30,597 nucleotides of DNA from JADLEX01 sp964586775 (GTDB taxonomy: Bacteria > Lernaellota > Lernaellaia > JACKCT01): the NCBI GenBank assembly GCA_964586775.1, contig CAZPJD010000227.1:1-30597 (forward strand). Direction: 5' to 3'. A program made the translations under genes and the position numbers. This document shows positions 24,303 through 30,597 of the stretch, piece by piece. Numbering within the stretch: the stretch's first letter is position 1; every line of letters starts with the position of its first letter. Under the pieces are notes generated by a model. The model was not told the origin of the DNA and ran no database searches. It saw only the letters and a program-made list of their open reading frames with translations.

Positions 24303-25058
24303 TTGCGTCCAATCACCAAAAAAGCCGCGTTGTTCTTGGTGTTTTCCGCGCTCGCCGCGCTCTGGTCCCTGTGGATGCCCGGCACGGCCGACGCGCAGGT
24401 CGCCCGCATGCCGCGCCAGGGCGGACCGATGGCCCAGTCCGTGACCGGCTTCATGCAGCTCACGCTCGGCCTGACCGCGTTGCCCGCGTTCGAGGCGACC
24501 GCCGACGCGCAGATGAACGGCGTGGACGTGCAGGAATCCGACGTCTCGGCGCGCATCCCCGGCTGGTCGGCCCTCATCACCCTCGTCCCCACCTGGGGGA
24601 TGAACGGTGTGGAGTTCGGCGCGGGATACGAGGCGACGGGCGGCGAGATGAAGCTCGCGGTGGACGACGGGGGCGTCGTGGAAGACGGCGAAGCGACCTT
24701 CACCCTCTCCGATTTCACGATCCGTACCGGCTACGTGCGCTATTTCGGCGACCTCGACTGGCATCCTTACGTGCTGGGCGACGTGGCCGCCGCGTGGGAG
24801 ACGATGCGCGTGGCCGCGGACTACGAAAACGCGGGGGACGAGGTCGGCGACTCGAAGCTGATGACCGGCGTCATCGGCGCGGGTTTTGGATCGGTCTGGG
24901 AGATTTCGAACGGCGTGATCGGCTTCGAGGCCCGCGTCGACTACTGGCCCTTCCCCGTTCGCCATGACTTCCCCTCGCCCTCGGGCCGCTACGACCTCGA
25001 GGTCAGTCGGCCGCTGCTGGTCAAACTCGGGTTCGTCCTCGCGATCGGGCGGTTGTAG
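24303..25058 (+). CDS. Predicted outer-membrane beta-barrel protein
   Basis: I prefer TTG 24303 because an AGGGGGA run lies four to five bases upstream and the resulting 251-residue protein starts directly with a signal peptide (KKAALFLVFSALAALWSLWM, cleavage after ADA). ATG 24243 is an in-frame alternative with no ribosome binding site. After the signal the chain alternates hydrophobic-polar strands with glycine turns: GFMQLTLGLTALPAFEA, VEFGAGYEATGGEMKLAV, FTIRTGYVRYFGDLDWHPYV, VIGFEARVDYWPF and LLVKLGFVLAIGRL. This is typical of an eight-stranded OmpA- or OmpW-like barrel. The end in GRL rather than a C-terminal Phe is slightly atypical. The ligand is unknown. Confidence 0.75.
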   Translation: MRPITKKAALFLVFSALAALWSLWMPGTADAQVARMPRQGGPMAQSVTGFMQLTLGLTALPAFEATADAQMNGVDVQESDVSARIPGWSALITLVPTWGMNGVEFGAGYEATGGEMKLAVDDGGVVEDGEATFTLSDFTIRTGYVRYFGDLDWHPYVLGDVAAAWETMRVAADYENAGDEVGDSKLMTGVIGAGFGSVWEISNGVIGFEARVDYWPFPVRHDFPSPSGRYDLEVSRPLLVKLGFVLAIGRL

Positions 25059-25082
25059 CCGATTTGCCAACGGCTCGCCGAC

Positions 25083-25102
25083 ATTGTTTCACGTGAAACA
25101 AT
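25083..25102. other. parS: parS centromere site 1
   Basis: The 20-bp perfect palindrome ATTGTTTCACGTGAAACAAT contains TGTTTCACGTGAAACA (25085-25100). This is the near-universal bacterial parS sequence, bound by ParB for origin segregation. Confidence 0.9.
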
Positions 25103-25140
25103 CGATCGATAAGCCGCTGGTGACGACAGGCGAAGCGGCC

Positions 25141-25160
25141 ATTGTTTCACGTGAAACAAT
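25141..25160. other. parS: parS centromere site 2
   Basis: An identical 20-bp copy of site 1, with centres exactly 58 bp apart. The intervening DNA contains no gene. Two adjacent sites can nucleate ParB spreading. mnmG follows, as in many origin regions. Confidence 0.9.
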
Positions 25161-25230
25161 CCCCGCTCTCCACATGATCCCCCTCGTTCCCCGATCCCCC
25201 GAAATGTGGTAATCCGCGCGGCTTGCGGAG

Positions 25231-25305
25231 TCCCTCACCCCGCCCCTCGCCTTCGCTCGGGACTCCCCTCTCCCGTCAGACGGGAGAGGGGCCGGGGGTG
25301 AGGGC
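25231..25305. repeat. CCCTCACC...GGTGAGGG compound hairpin repeat, copy 2
   Basis: It shares the layout of copy 1: CCCTCACC, then CTTCGCTCGGGACTCCCCTC, then a strong stem (CTCTCCCGTC and GACGGGAGAG), then GGGGGTGAGGG. A related GGCCCGGGGTGAGGGCCGCG tract continues towards the mnmG start. It lies between parS and mnmG. Confidence 0.8.
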
Positions 25306-25362
25306 CGACAGAGTCGGGGGTTCGGGCCGCGAAGGCCCGGGGTGAGGGCCGCGAAGACTGGG

Positions 25363-27288
25363 ATGAAAGCGGGAGCGCGTTTGCTGACCCTCGAATACGA
25401 ACTCATTGTCGTCGGTGCCGGACACGCCGGCATCGAGGCCGCCCTCGCCGGGGCGCGGATGGGCGCGCGCACGCTCCTCGTCACCATCGACCTCGACCGC
25501 ACCGCCCAGATGAGCTGCAACCCGGCCATCGGCGGCCTCGCCAAGGGCCACCTCGTCCGCGAGATCGACGCCCTCGGCGGCGAAATGGGCCTCGCGGCCG
25601 ACGAAACCGGCATCCAGTTCCGCCGCCTCAACACCGCCAAGGGGCCCGCGGTCCGAAGCCGCCGCTGCCAGTCCGACATGGCCGCCTACGCACGGCGCAT
25701 GAAGCGCGTCCTGCTCACCACGCCCAACCTCGACCTGAAGCAGGACACCGCCGAGGCCCTCATCGTCGAGGGCGGCGCGGTCCGCGGCATCGTCGGGCGA
25801 TTTGGCGTCGCGTATCGAGCCCCGGCCGTCGTCCTCACCACCGGCACCTTTCTGGCCGGGCGCGTCTTCATCGGCGAGGCGACCTACGGGGCCGGGAGGT
25901 TCGGCGATCCGCCGTCCAACGAGCTCGCCCGCTTCCTACGCGAGGACCTGCGTCTGCCCATGGGCCGCCTCAAGACCGGCACCCCGGCCCGCCTCGCCAC
26001 ACGCACCATCGATTTTTCTCGCCTCGAGCCCCAGCCCGGCGACGAAAACCCCCTGCCGTTCTCGTTCCTGAACGACCGGATCGACGCCGCGCAGGTCCCC
26101 TGCCACATCACCTGGACCAGCGAGGCCACGCACGCCGTCATCCGCGCGAACATCGGCCGATCGCCCCTCTACGGCGGCAAGATCCAGGGCATCGGCCCGC
26201 GCTACTGCCCGTCGATCGAGGACAAGGTGGTGCGTTTCGCCGACAAAAGCCGCCACCAGATTTTTCTGGAGCCCACCACCCGCGTCGGCGACGAAACTTA
26301 CCCCAACGGCATGTCCACCAGCCTGCCCTACGACGTGCAGCTCGCGTTCCTGCGAACCGTGCCCGGCCTGGAGCGCGTAGAGCTCACGCGCCCGGGCTAC
26401 GCGATCGAATACGACTTCATCGATCCGTGCGTGCTGCGCCACACGCTGGAGCTGCCCGAGGTGGACGGCCTGTTCTTCGCGGGGCAGATCAACGGCACAT
26501 CGGGTTACGAGGAGGCCGCCGCGCAGGGCCTGGTCGCCGGCATCAACGCCGTTCGCAAGCTGCGGGGCGCGCCCCCGATGATCCTCGCCCGCGATCAGGC
26601 GTACATCGGCGTCTTGATCGACGACCTGATTTCCCGTGGAGTTACCGAACCTTACCGCATGTTCACCAGCCGCGCCGAGTACCGCCTGCTGCTGCGCGAG
26701 GACAACGCGGACCTGCGTCTCACGCCGGTGGGCCGCGAGGTCGGGCTGGTTTCGGACGAACGATGGGACCGATTCGTCGCGCGACGCGATCGTATCGAGG
26801 CCGAGATCGCCCGGCTCGACGCCGCGACCCTCACGCCGTCGGTTTCGGTGAACGCGCTGCTCGACGCGGCCGCTTCCGCGCCGATCAAAAAGCCCGCGAC
26901 GCTCGCCGCGCTCGTCACGCGCCCCGAGCTGGGTTATGCGGGCACGGTCGCCCTCGATCCCGATCGCCCCGAATTGCCAACCGATGTGGTGTCGGAGGTC
27001 GAAACGCGGATCGCGTATCGCGGCTACCTGCGTCGCCAGACCGAAGAGGCCGAGCGGCTGCTCTCGGCGGACCGCGTGCGGATCCCGGATGGCTTCGATT
27101 TCAATGCCGTGCACGGCCTGTCGAACGAGATTCGCGAAAAGCTGCGCCGCATCCGTCCCGAGACCCTCGGCCAGATTCAGCGCGCCAGCGGCGTCACCCC
27201 CGCGGCGATCAACGTGATCTGGCTGCACATCGAAAAGGCGAGGCGAATGCGCGACGAGGCGATCGCGCCGGTTTCGCGCTCATTGTAG
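25363..27288 (+). CDS. mnmG: tRNA uridine-5-carboxymethylaminomethyl modification enzyme MnmG (GidA)
   Basis: MnmG binds FAD and, with MnmE, adds the carboxymethylaminomethyl group to the wobble uridine of some tRNAs. The FAD-binding GxGxxG motif VVGAGHAGIEAALAGARMG is near the N terminus, followed by MSCNPAIGGLAKGHLVREID. GIGPRYCPSIEDKVVRF, INGTSGYEEAAAQGL, and MFTSRAEYRLLLREDNADLR are all family signatures. From ATG 25363 the length is 641 residues, slightly above typical. TTG 25381 has a better ribosome binding site (GGGAG five bases upstream) and gives MLTLEYELIVVG, so it is a serious alternative; GTG 25342 lies within repeat sequence. gidB, mnmE and parAB are not adjacent. Confidence 0.95.
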   Translation: MKAGARLLTLEYELIVVGAGHAGIEAALAGARMGARTLLVTIDLDRTAQMSCNPAIGGLAKGHLVREIDALGGEMGLAADETGIQFRRLNTAKGPAVRSRRCQSDMAAYARRMKRVLLTTPNLDLKQDTAEALIVEGGAVRGIVGRFGVAYRAPAVVLTTGTFLAGRVFIGEATYGAGRFGDPPSNELARFLREDLRLPMGRLKTGTPARLATRTIDFSRLEPQPGDENPLPFSFLNDRIDAAQVPCHITWTSEATHAVIRANIGRSPLYGGKIQGIGPRYCPSIEDKVVRFADKSRHQIFLEPTTRVGDETYPNGMSTSLPYDVQLAFLRTVPGLERVELTRPGYAIEYDFIDPCVLRHTLELPEVDGLFFAGQINGTSGYEEAAAQGLVAGINAVRKLRGAPPMILARDQAYIGVLIDDLISRGVTEPYRMFTSRAEYRLLLREDNADLRLTPVGREVGLVSDERWDRFVARRDRIEAEIARLDAATLTPSVSVNALLDAAASAPIKKPATLAALVTRPELGYAGTVALDPDRPELPTDVVSEVETRIAYRGYLRRQTEEAERLLSADRVRIPDGFDFNAVHGLSNEIREKLRRIRPETLGQIQRASGVTPAAINVIWLHIEKARRMRDEAIAPVSRSL

Positions 27289-27423
27289 CCCCCCGAAGCC
27301 CCCCTTGTTTTTACAAACAAATATCGAACACGCGACATGCGGCACAACGGGATACGTGCCCTAAAACCGTTCGCGAAGCGCGGTACAAGCCACACCGTCG
27401 CGATCGCCTCTTCGCGCGCTCAA

Positions 27424-27530
27424 AATTCTGAATTCTACATTCTCAATTCACCATTCCCTTTTTCCCCTCTGAATCGGGGCGGCATGGGGGAATGGAGAAT
27501 GCAGAATGGTGAATGAAGAATGGAGAATTT
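27424..27530. repeat. ATTCTGCATTC/GAATGCAGAAT long imperfect-palindrome repeat, copy A
   Basis: It begins ATTCTGAATTCTACATTCTC, continues AATTCACCATTC, then CTCTGAATCGGGGCGGCATG, and ends in GAATGCAGAATGGTGAATGA plus AGAATGGAGAATTT. The left half is roughly the reverse complement of the right half, so the whole can form a long hairpin. It lies just after mnmG and before the four-helix gene. The rest of the 27289-27423 gap shows nothing recognisable. Confidence 0.8.
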
Positions 27531-27539
27531 CCGAAACCT

Positions 27540-27944
27540 CTATGCGCTGCTCGCTCCTCGATTTCGCGAAGACGTAGCCTTCTTCAGAATCGCAGTCAGA
27601 ACGCAGATCACCTCGTCCGCCTCGGCGATCAACGGCTCGAGGCGCTTGACTGGCGCGATTTCCGATGCTGCGAGCAGTCGGAGCCAATAGTGCGTCTCGC
27701 GGGCCTCTTTGAGCGCGATCGCGCACTTTGAAATAAAATCCGCCTTGCTCTGCCCTGCGCTGGCCTCTTCGAGATTGGCGCCGACGGAGGTTCCCGAACG
27801 GAGAATCTGACGCGACAGCGTGCGTCCCGTACCGCCTTTCGATTGCAGGTAGCGATGCAGATTCACGATTCGCAGCGCGAAGTCGAACGCGCGATTCTGA
27901 ATATCTCGAGATGCGGCACTCTTGTTTTCCAAAGACTGGGTCAC
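27540..27944 (-). CDS. Four-helix-bundle protein (23S rRNA intervening-sequence/S23 type)
   Basis: I chose GTG 27944 because GGAGG lies six bases before it on the minus strand; ATG 27992 would start inside the adjacent repeat. The 134-residue product has the family core: NRAFDFALRIVNLHRYLQ, then LSRQILRSGTSVGANLEEAS, then AGQSKADFISKCAIALKEAR and ETHYWLRLLAAS. The family occurs both within 23S rRNA intervening sequences and as solo genes. It is structurally related to Avd of diversity-generating retroelements and forms pentameric barrels with a positive surface that may bind nucleic acid. No rRNA, reverse transcriptase or variable repeat is near. It is flanked by copies A and B of the same repeat, which suggests a mobile cassette. 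Confidence 0.9.
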   Translation of the reverse strand: MTQSLENKSAASRDIQNRAFDFALRIVNLHRYLQSKGGTGRTLSRQILRSGTSVGANLEEASAGQSKADFISKCAIALKEARETHYWLRLLAASEIAPVKRLEPLIAEADEVICVLTAILKKATSSRNRGASSA

Positions 27945-27989
27945 TCGCAAACCTCCGCCTTCCGCGGAAATTGAGTTGAAGTACCGATT

Positions 27990-28089
27990 CATTCTACATT
28001 CTACATTCTCAATTCGCCATTCGGTTCATCCACTCTGAGTCGGGGCGGACGGGCGGAATGCAGAATGGTGAATGAAGAATGGAGAATTT
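27990..28089. repeat. ATTCTACATTC/GAATGCAGAAT repeat, copy B
   Basis: Same orientation and layout as copy A: CATTCTACATTCTACATTCT, AATTCGCCATTC, CTCTGAGTCGGGGCGG, then GGAATGCAGAATGGTGAATG and AAGAATGGAGAATTT. It begins 46 bp upstream of the four-helix gene's start codon. The following 28090-28196 is AT-richer than its surroundings and holds no gene I can recognise. Confidence 0.8.
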
Positions 28090-28196
28090 AGCCTAACGTT
28101 GTCAAGGCATATTGCATATTTCCGTGTTTCAAAATAGGTCGTAATTTGTGCACGGGGGAAACCTACACCCATCGCGCTCACGCCGCCGCCCTCTCG

Positions 28197-28298
28197 GAAT
28201 TCTGCATTCTGCATTCTCAATTCAACATTCTTCCTCTCCCCTCTGAATCGGGGCGGCACGGGGGAATGGAGAATGAAGAATGGAGAATGGAGAATTTC
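28197..28298. repeat. ATTCTGCATTC/GAATGAAGAAT repeat, copy C
   Basis: A third copy in the same orientation: GAATTCTGCATTCTGCATTC, TCAATTCAACATTC, CCTCTGAATCGGGGCGGCAC, and GGAATGGAGAATGAAGAATG, ending GGAGAATTT. The last part shows tandem GAATGGA units. It lies 84 bp downstream of the dnaN stop (minus strand); I see no classical terminator for dnaN, so this hairpin may fill that role. Confidence 0.8.
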
Positions 28299-28381
28299 CG
28301 CAAGCACAACCCTATAAGATTCTCGAGACTTTTCGAAGAATCCAACTCGCTCGGTCGGGGCGCGCAACCCACACCGCCGCC

Positions 28382-29500
28382 CTACAGCCGCATCGGCATG
28401 ATGACTTCCTGATAGCCCGCCTCGGACGGCGCGCGCAGCAGCACCGGCGAGTGCTGGTCCGAGAACGACATGCTCACGTCCTCGTCCTTGATGATCGCCA
28501 GCGCGTCCAGGAAATACCGCGCGTTGAACCCGATCTGGAACTCCTCGCCGTCGTAGCCGACCGTCAGCTCTTCCTTGGCCTCGCCCAGATTGGGGTTGTC
28601 GCACGCGACCTCGAGCAGCTTCTTGGCGAGCGAGAAACGCACCCCGCGGCCCAGTTCCTCGGCCATGATCGCCACGCGGCGCAGGGCGGCGTGCAGATCG
28701 TCGCGCGCGCAGGTCACCACGCGCTGGTTGTGTTTGGGGATCACCGACGAAAAGTCGGGGAAATTGCCCTCGATCAATCGGATGATGTAGAGCACCGATC
28801 CCTTGCGCACGATGACATTGCGTTCGGAGACCTTGATGAGGATGTTGCCGGCTTCACCCTCGACCAGCTTGCGCAATTCGGCCACGGCCTTGCGCGGAAC
28901 GATGACGCCGGGCTTGACCAAAAGGCCGCAGCCCTCGGGCAGCTCCTTTTCGCACATCGCCAGGCGGTGGCCGTCGGTGGCCACGGCGCGCAACGAGGCT
29001 TTGTCGCCCAGTTTGCCGGTTTCCAGAAAAACGCCGTTCAGATAGGGCCGCGTTTCGTCGGCACCCACGGCATGCGAGACCATCTCGAACATGTCGGCGA
29101 TCGCCGATGCGGGGATCTCCTCGAACTTTTCGGTTTCGTAATCGGGCAGGATGGGATATTCCTCGTCGGGAAGCCCGAGGATTTTGAATCGCGCGCGCCC
29201 GCTGGTGATCTCGACGGAGTTGTTGGCGGCGACCTTGACGGCCACCTCGCCGGCCGGCAGCTCGCGCACGATCTCGAAGAGCTTCTTGGCGTTGATCGTG
29301 ATCGATCCCGCGTCCAGCACCTTCGCTTCGTAAAGCCCCTTCACGCCCACCTCGAGATCGGTGGCCGTGATGCGCAGGGCGTCGCCCTTGGTTTCGAGCA
29401 GCGCGTTCGCCAGAATCGGCAGCGTGGTGCGCTTCTCGATCACGCTCTGAACGCGGGACAAGCCGTGAATGAACTCGTCCTTGGCGATGACGAACTCCAT
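28382..29500 (-). CDS. dnaN: DNA polymerase III beta sliding clamp
   Basis: ATG 29500 starts MEFVIAKDEFIHGLSRVQSV, a standard clamp N terminus, with GGAG about ten bases upstream. The 372-residue length is typical of three similar domains. Diagnostic segments are TLPILANALLETKGDALRIT, LKARFKILGLPDEEYPILP-like (here ARFKILGLPDEEYPILPDY), LRAVATDGHRLAMCEKELP and the C terminus GYQEVIMPMRL. The clamp is a ring-shaped dimer that holds DNA polymerase III on DNA. In most bacteria dnaN follows dnaA, but here the upstream neighbour is a phage-like gene. A promoter is visible upstream, so it is probably transcribed on its own. Confidence 0.97.
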   Translation of the reverse strand: MEFVIAKDEFIHGLSRVQSVIEKRTTLPILANALLETKGDALRITATDLEVGVKGLYEAKVLDAGSITINAKKLFEIVRELPAGEVAVKVAANNSVEITSGRARFKILGLPDEEYPILPDYETEKFEEIPASAIADMFEMVSHAVGADETRPYLNGVFLETGKLGDKASLRAVATDGHRLAMCEKELPEGCGLLVKPGVIVPRKAVAELRKLVEGEAGNILIKVSERNVIVRKGSVLYIIRLIEGNFPDFSSVIPKHNQRVVTCARDDLHAALRRVAIMAEELGRGVRFSLAKKLLEVACDNPNLGEAKEELTVGYDGEEFQIGFNARYFLDALAIIKDEDVSMSFSDQHSPVLLRAPSEAGYQEVIMPMRL

Positions 29501-29546
29501 GGGCGCGACTCCGTTTGCGGGTGTCCGAAGACGAATAGGGGCTTTA

Positions 29547-29575
29547 TTTATAAGAAACTTCGTCGTCGTCGTAAA
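29547..29575 (-). promoter_or_regulatory. Candidate promoter of dnaN
   Basis: On the minus strand TTTACG (29575-29570) and TATAAA (29552-29547) are separated by 17 bases, within an AT-rich patch unusual for this GC-rich DNA. The distance to the dnaN start fits a leader of about 40 bases. The -35 matches four of six consensus positions, the -10 five of six. Confidence 0.55.
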
Positions 29576-29578
29576 GCC

Positions 29579-29745
29579 TGTGGAATCCGGGGACAGCTCG
29601 CCGAAGTCCGCGCGAACGCGGCGCAAGTTGCGTGGATGACGCAGGCAACGACGCGGTGGATAGACCGGGCGAAAACCGGGACAACTTTTCATCCACAGGT
29701 TGCGGACAGCATCGTCCACGCCCTTGCGGACAGGGTTGTGAACAG
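29579..29745. other. Cluster of weak DnaA-box-like words between dnaN and the tape-measure-like gene
   Basis: The best match to TTATCCACA is TCATCCACA (29689-29697, one mismatch). Seven-of-nine matches to the reverse form are GGTGGATAG (29655-29663) and CGTGGATGA (29631-29639). Weaker ones are TGTGGAATC (29579-29587) and TGTGAACAG (29737-29745). An origin or DnaA-regulated promoter is possible but unproven; no strong AT-rich unwinding region is present apart from the dnaN promoter patch. Confidence 0.3.
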
Positions 29746-29769
29746 CGGATTAGCGGTTCGATCCGCGCG

Positions 29770-30537
29770 TCAGGCCCCCGCGCCCCGGCGTTTTTCGCGG
29801 CGCAGATACTCGACCAGCTCCGGCCCGATGCGCTCGGCCAGCTCGCGCGGATCGGCGACGCCGCCCGCCGTCACGTTGACGTGAAACGTGAACGAATCCC
29901 CGCCGATCGATTCGCCGCGGTTTGCGCCCGCGAGGCGCTCGGCCCCGATCCGCTCCACGGCGCGACGACGCATCACGAACTCGCCGCGCTGCGCCACGAT
30001 CGGCACCTCGTCGAATCCGAGCGCGAGCCCGCCGTGGGCGCGCACGGGCCCTCCGCCGTGCAGGACCGGACCGCCGGCGTGAAAAAACGTCAGCCATCCC
30101 GCGCCGCCGCCGGTGAGCGCCGTCATCAGCGTGCGCATCACCACCATCTGCGCGGTGATCGCGATCATCTGCTTGAGCACCGCGCGCAGCGACGCCTGCC
30201 AGTCGTGCGTGCCGTCCACGAGTTCGTCGGCAAGGCCGCGGCCGATCGCGCCGATCGACGACGTGAACGCCTGTCGCGTCCAGTCCGCGGCGCTGGTCGC
30301 GCGACCGATCCAATCGCGGAATGTTTCCTCCGTCATCGCACGGCGGCGCGCATGAACGGCGCGCTCGGCCACGTAGAGTTCCATTTCCAGCGCGCGGGCG
30401 CGTTCGGCGTTTTCGCGCGCGGCGTCGCCCAGGCCGCGCATCTCCTCGCGGCTTTGCGCAAGGTTTCGGCGCAGCCGTTCGGCGCTCTCGGCGGATTCGT
30501 CGATGCTCGCGGTTTCGGGTTCGAGGACAAGGGGCAT
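29770..30537 (-). CDS. Phage tail tape-measure-like protein (C-terminal type)
   Basis: ATG 30537 (MPLVLEPETASIDE) has GGAG seven bases upstream; the frame stays open to the edge, but upstream bases are repeat DNA, so this start is likely. The 255-residue product begins with a coiled-coil-like helix (SAERLRRNLAQSREEMRGLG), then a helical region (RAMTEETFRDWIGRATSAAD), a hydrophobic stretch (LKQMIAITAQMVVMRTLMTA), and a glycine-rich tail FHAGGPVLHGGGPVRAHGGL followed by EVPIVAQRGEFVMRRRAVER. That tail pattern (AxGG, then a receptor-like E-x-V-x-x-x-x-A/R box) is typical of lambda-type tape-measure C termini. The protein is far shorter than a full tape measure, so it may be a remnant or domesticated piece. 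Other phage genes would lie beyond the window. Confidence 0.65.
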   Translation of the reverse strand: MPLVLEPETASIDESAESAERLRRNLAQSREEMRGLGDAARENAERARALEMELYVAERAVHARRRAMTEETFRDWIGRATSAADWTRQAFTSSIGAIGRGLADELVDGTHDWQASLRAVLKQMIAITAQMVVMRTLMTALTGGGAGWLTFFHAGGPVLHGGGPVRAHGGLALGFDEVPIVAQRGEFVMRRRAVERIGAERLAGANRGESIGGDSFTFHVNVTAGGVADPRELAERIGPELVEYLRREKRRGAGA

Positions 30538-30549
30538 GGGGGCTCCGGG

Positions 30550-30597
30550 GGGTGGTTGGTTGTTGGTTTTTGGTTGTTGGGAAGCCCTCACCCCCAA
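30550..30597. repeat. GGTTGTTGGTTTTTGG tract and start of a CCCTCACC repeat at the window edge
   Basis: GGTGGTTGGTTGTTGG then TTTTTGGTTGTTGGG (30550-30581) is the reverse-complement relative of the tract at 24099. CCCTCACCCCC (30585-30595) matches the left arm of the hairpin repeats at 23982 and 25231, and is cut by the window end. Confidence 0.65.

Noticed and set aside
27540..28089. Diversity-generating retroelement, from the Avd-like four-helix protein
   Set aside because: No reverse transcriptase and no template/variable repeat pair with adenine-specific differences is visible in the window.
27424..28298. Possible CRISPR array, from repeated ~100-bp units
   Set aside because: The repeats are long, imperfect palindromes with unequal spacing (about 460 and 107 bp), one gap holds a gene, and no cas gene is present.
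29750..29769. GGTTCGATCC resembling a tRNA T-loop
   Set aside because: No acceptor stem, anticodon arm or CCA end can be folded around it; the match is by chance beside the end of the tape-measure-like gene.

Overview
The window comes from a GC-rich Gram-negative bacterium. Four predicted lipoproteins carry long aspartate-rich stretches after the lipid-anchored cysteine, GyrB is of the long Gram-negative type, and there is a predicted outer-membrane beta-barrel. From memory, Asp-rich lipoproteins of this style are common in delta-proteobacteria-like and candidate-phylum genomes; I cannot place the organism more precisely. Several genes appear to use GTG or TTG starts with good ribosome binding sites.

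Layout. 1-1098 is the 3' part of gyrB. 1181-2968 is a lipoprotein with FG-GAP-like motifs; 3051-4883 is a close pair (SCP2-like protein and FAD oxidase). 5391-10015 holds three more Asp-rich lipoproteins, a 2-Cys peroxiredoxin followed by a multi-hairpin repeat, and a tautomerase. 10090-13810 has a neutral-ceramidase-family protein, a UPF0104-like membrane protein, a further lipoprotein and a thioesterase. 13962-16223 is a convergent pair (phosphohydrolase and purF) separated by a small inverted-repeat element that supplies both stop codons. 16368-21014 has a DUF547 protein, an acyl-CoA dehydrogenase, a small exported protein and a large polytopic membrane protein.

21121-23102 looks like an acquired defence locus: an anti-phage dCTP/dCMP deaminase (AvcD type) with two tiny downstream genes that share a PEWKRG motif. 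23177-25058 contains a TPR-like membrane protein and a beta-barrel. 25083-25160 holds two identical 20-bp perfect palindromes that contain the parS sequence, just upstream of mnmG (gidA).

27424-28298 carries three copies of a ~100-bp repeat; the first two flank a four-helix-bundle (23S rRNA intervening-sequence-type) gene. dnaN follows on the minus strand, then a short intergenic region with weak DnaA-box-like words, then a phage tape-measure-like gene.

Together, gyrB, mnmG, dnaN and the parS sites suggest an origin-proximal region, although dnaA, parA, parB, recF and gidB are not in view. The region is unusually rich in short interspersed repeats: at least five families, most of them hairpin-forming. 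The most interesting parts are the deaminase locus with its small partners, the stop-codon-supplying repeat, the repeat-flanked four-helix gene, and the Asp-rich lipoproteins.
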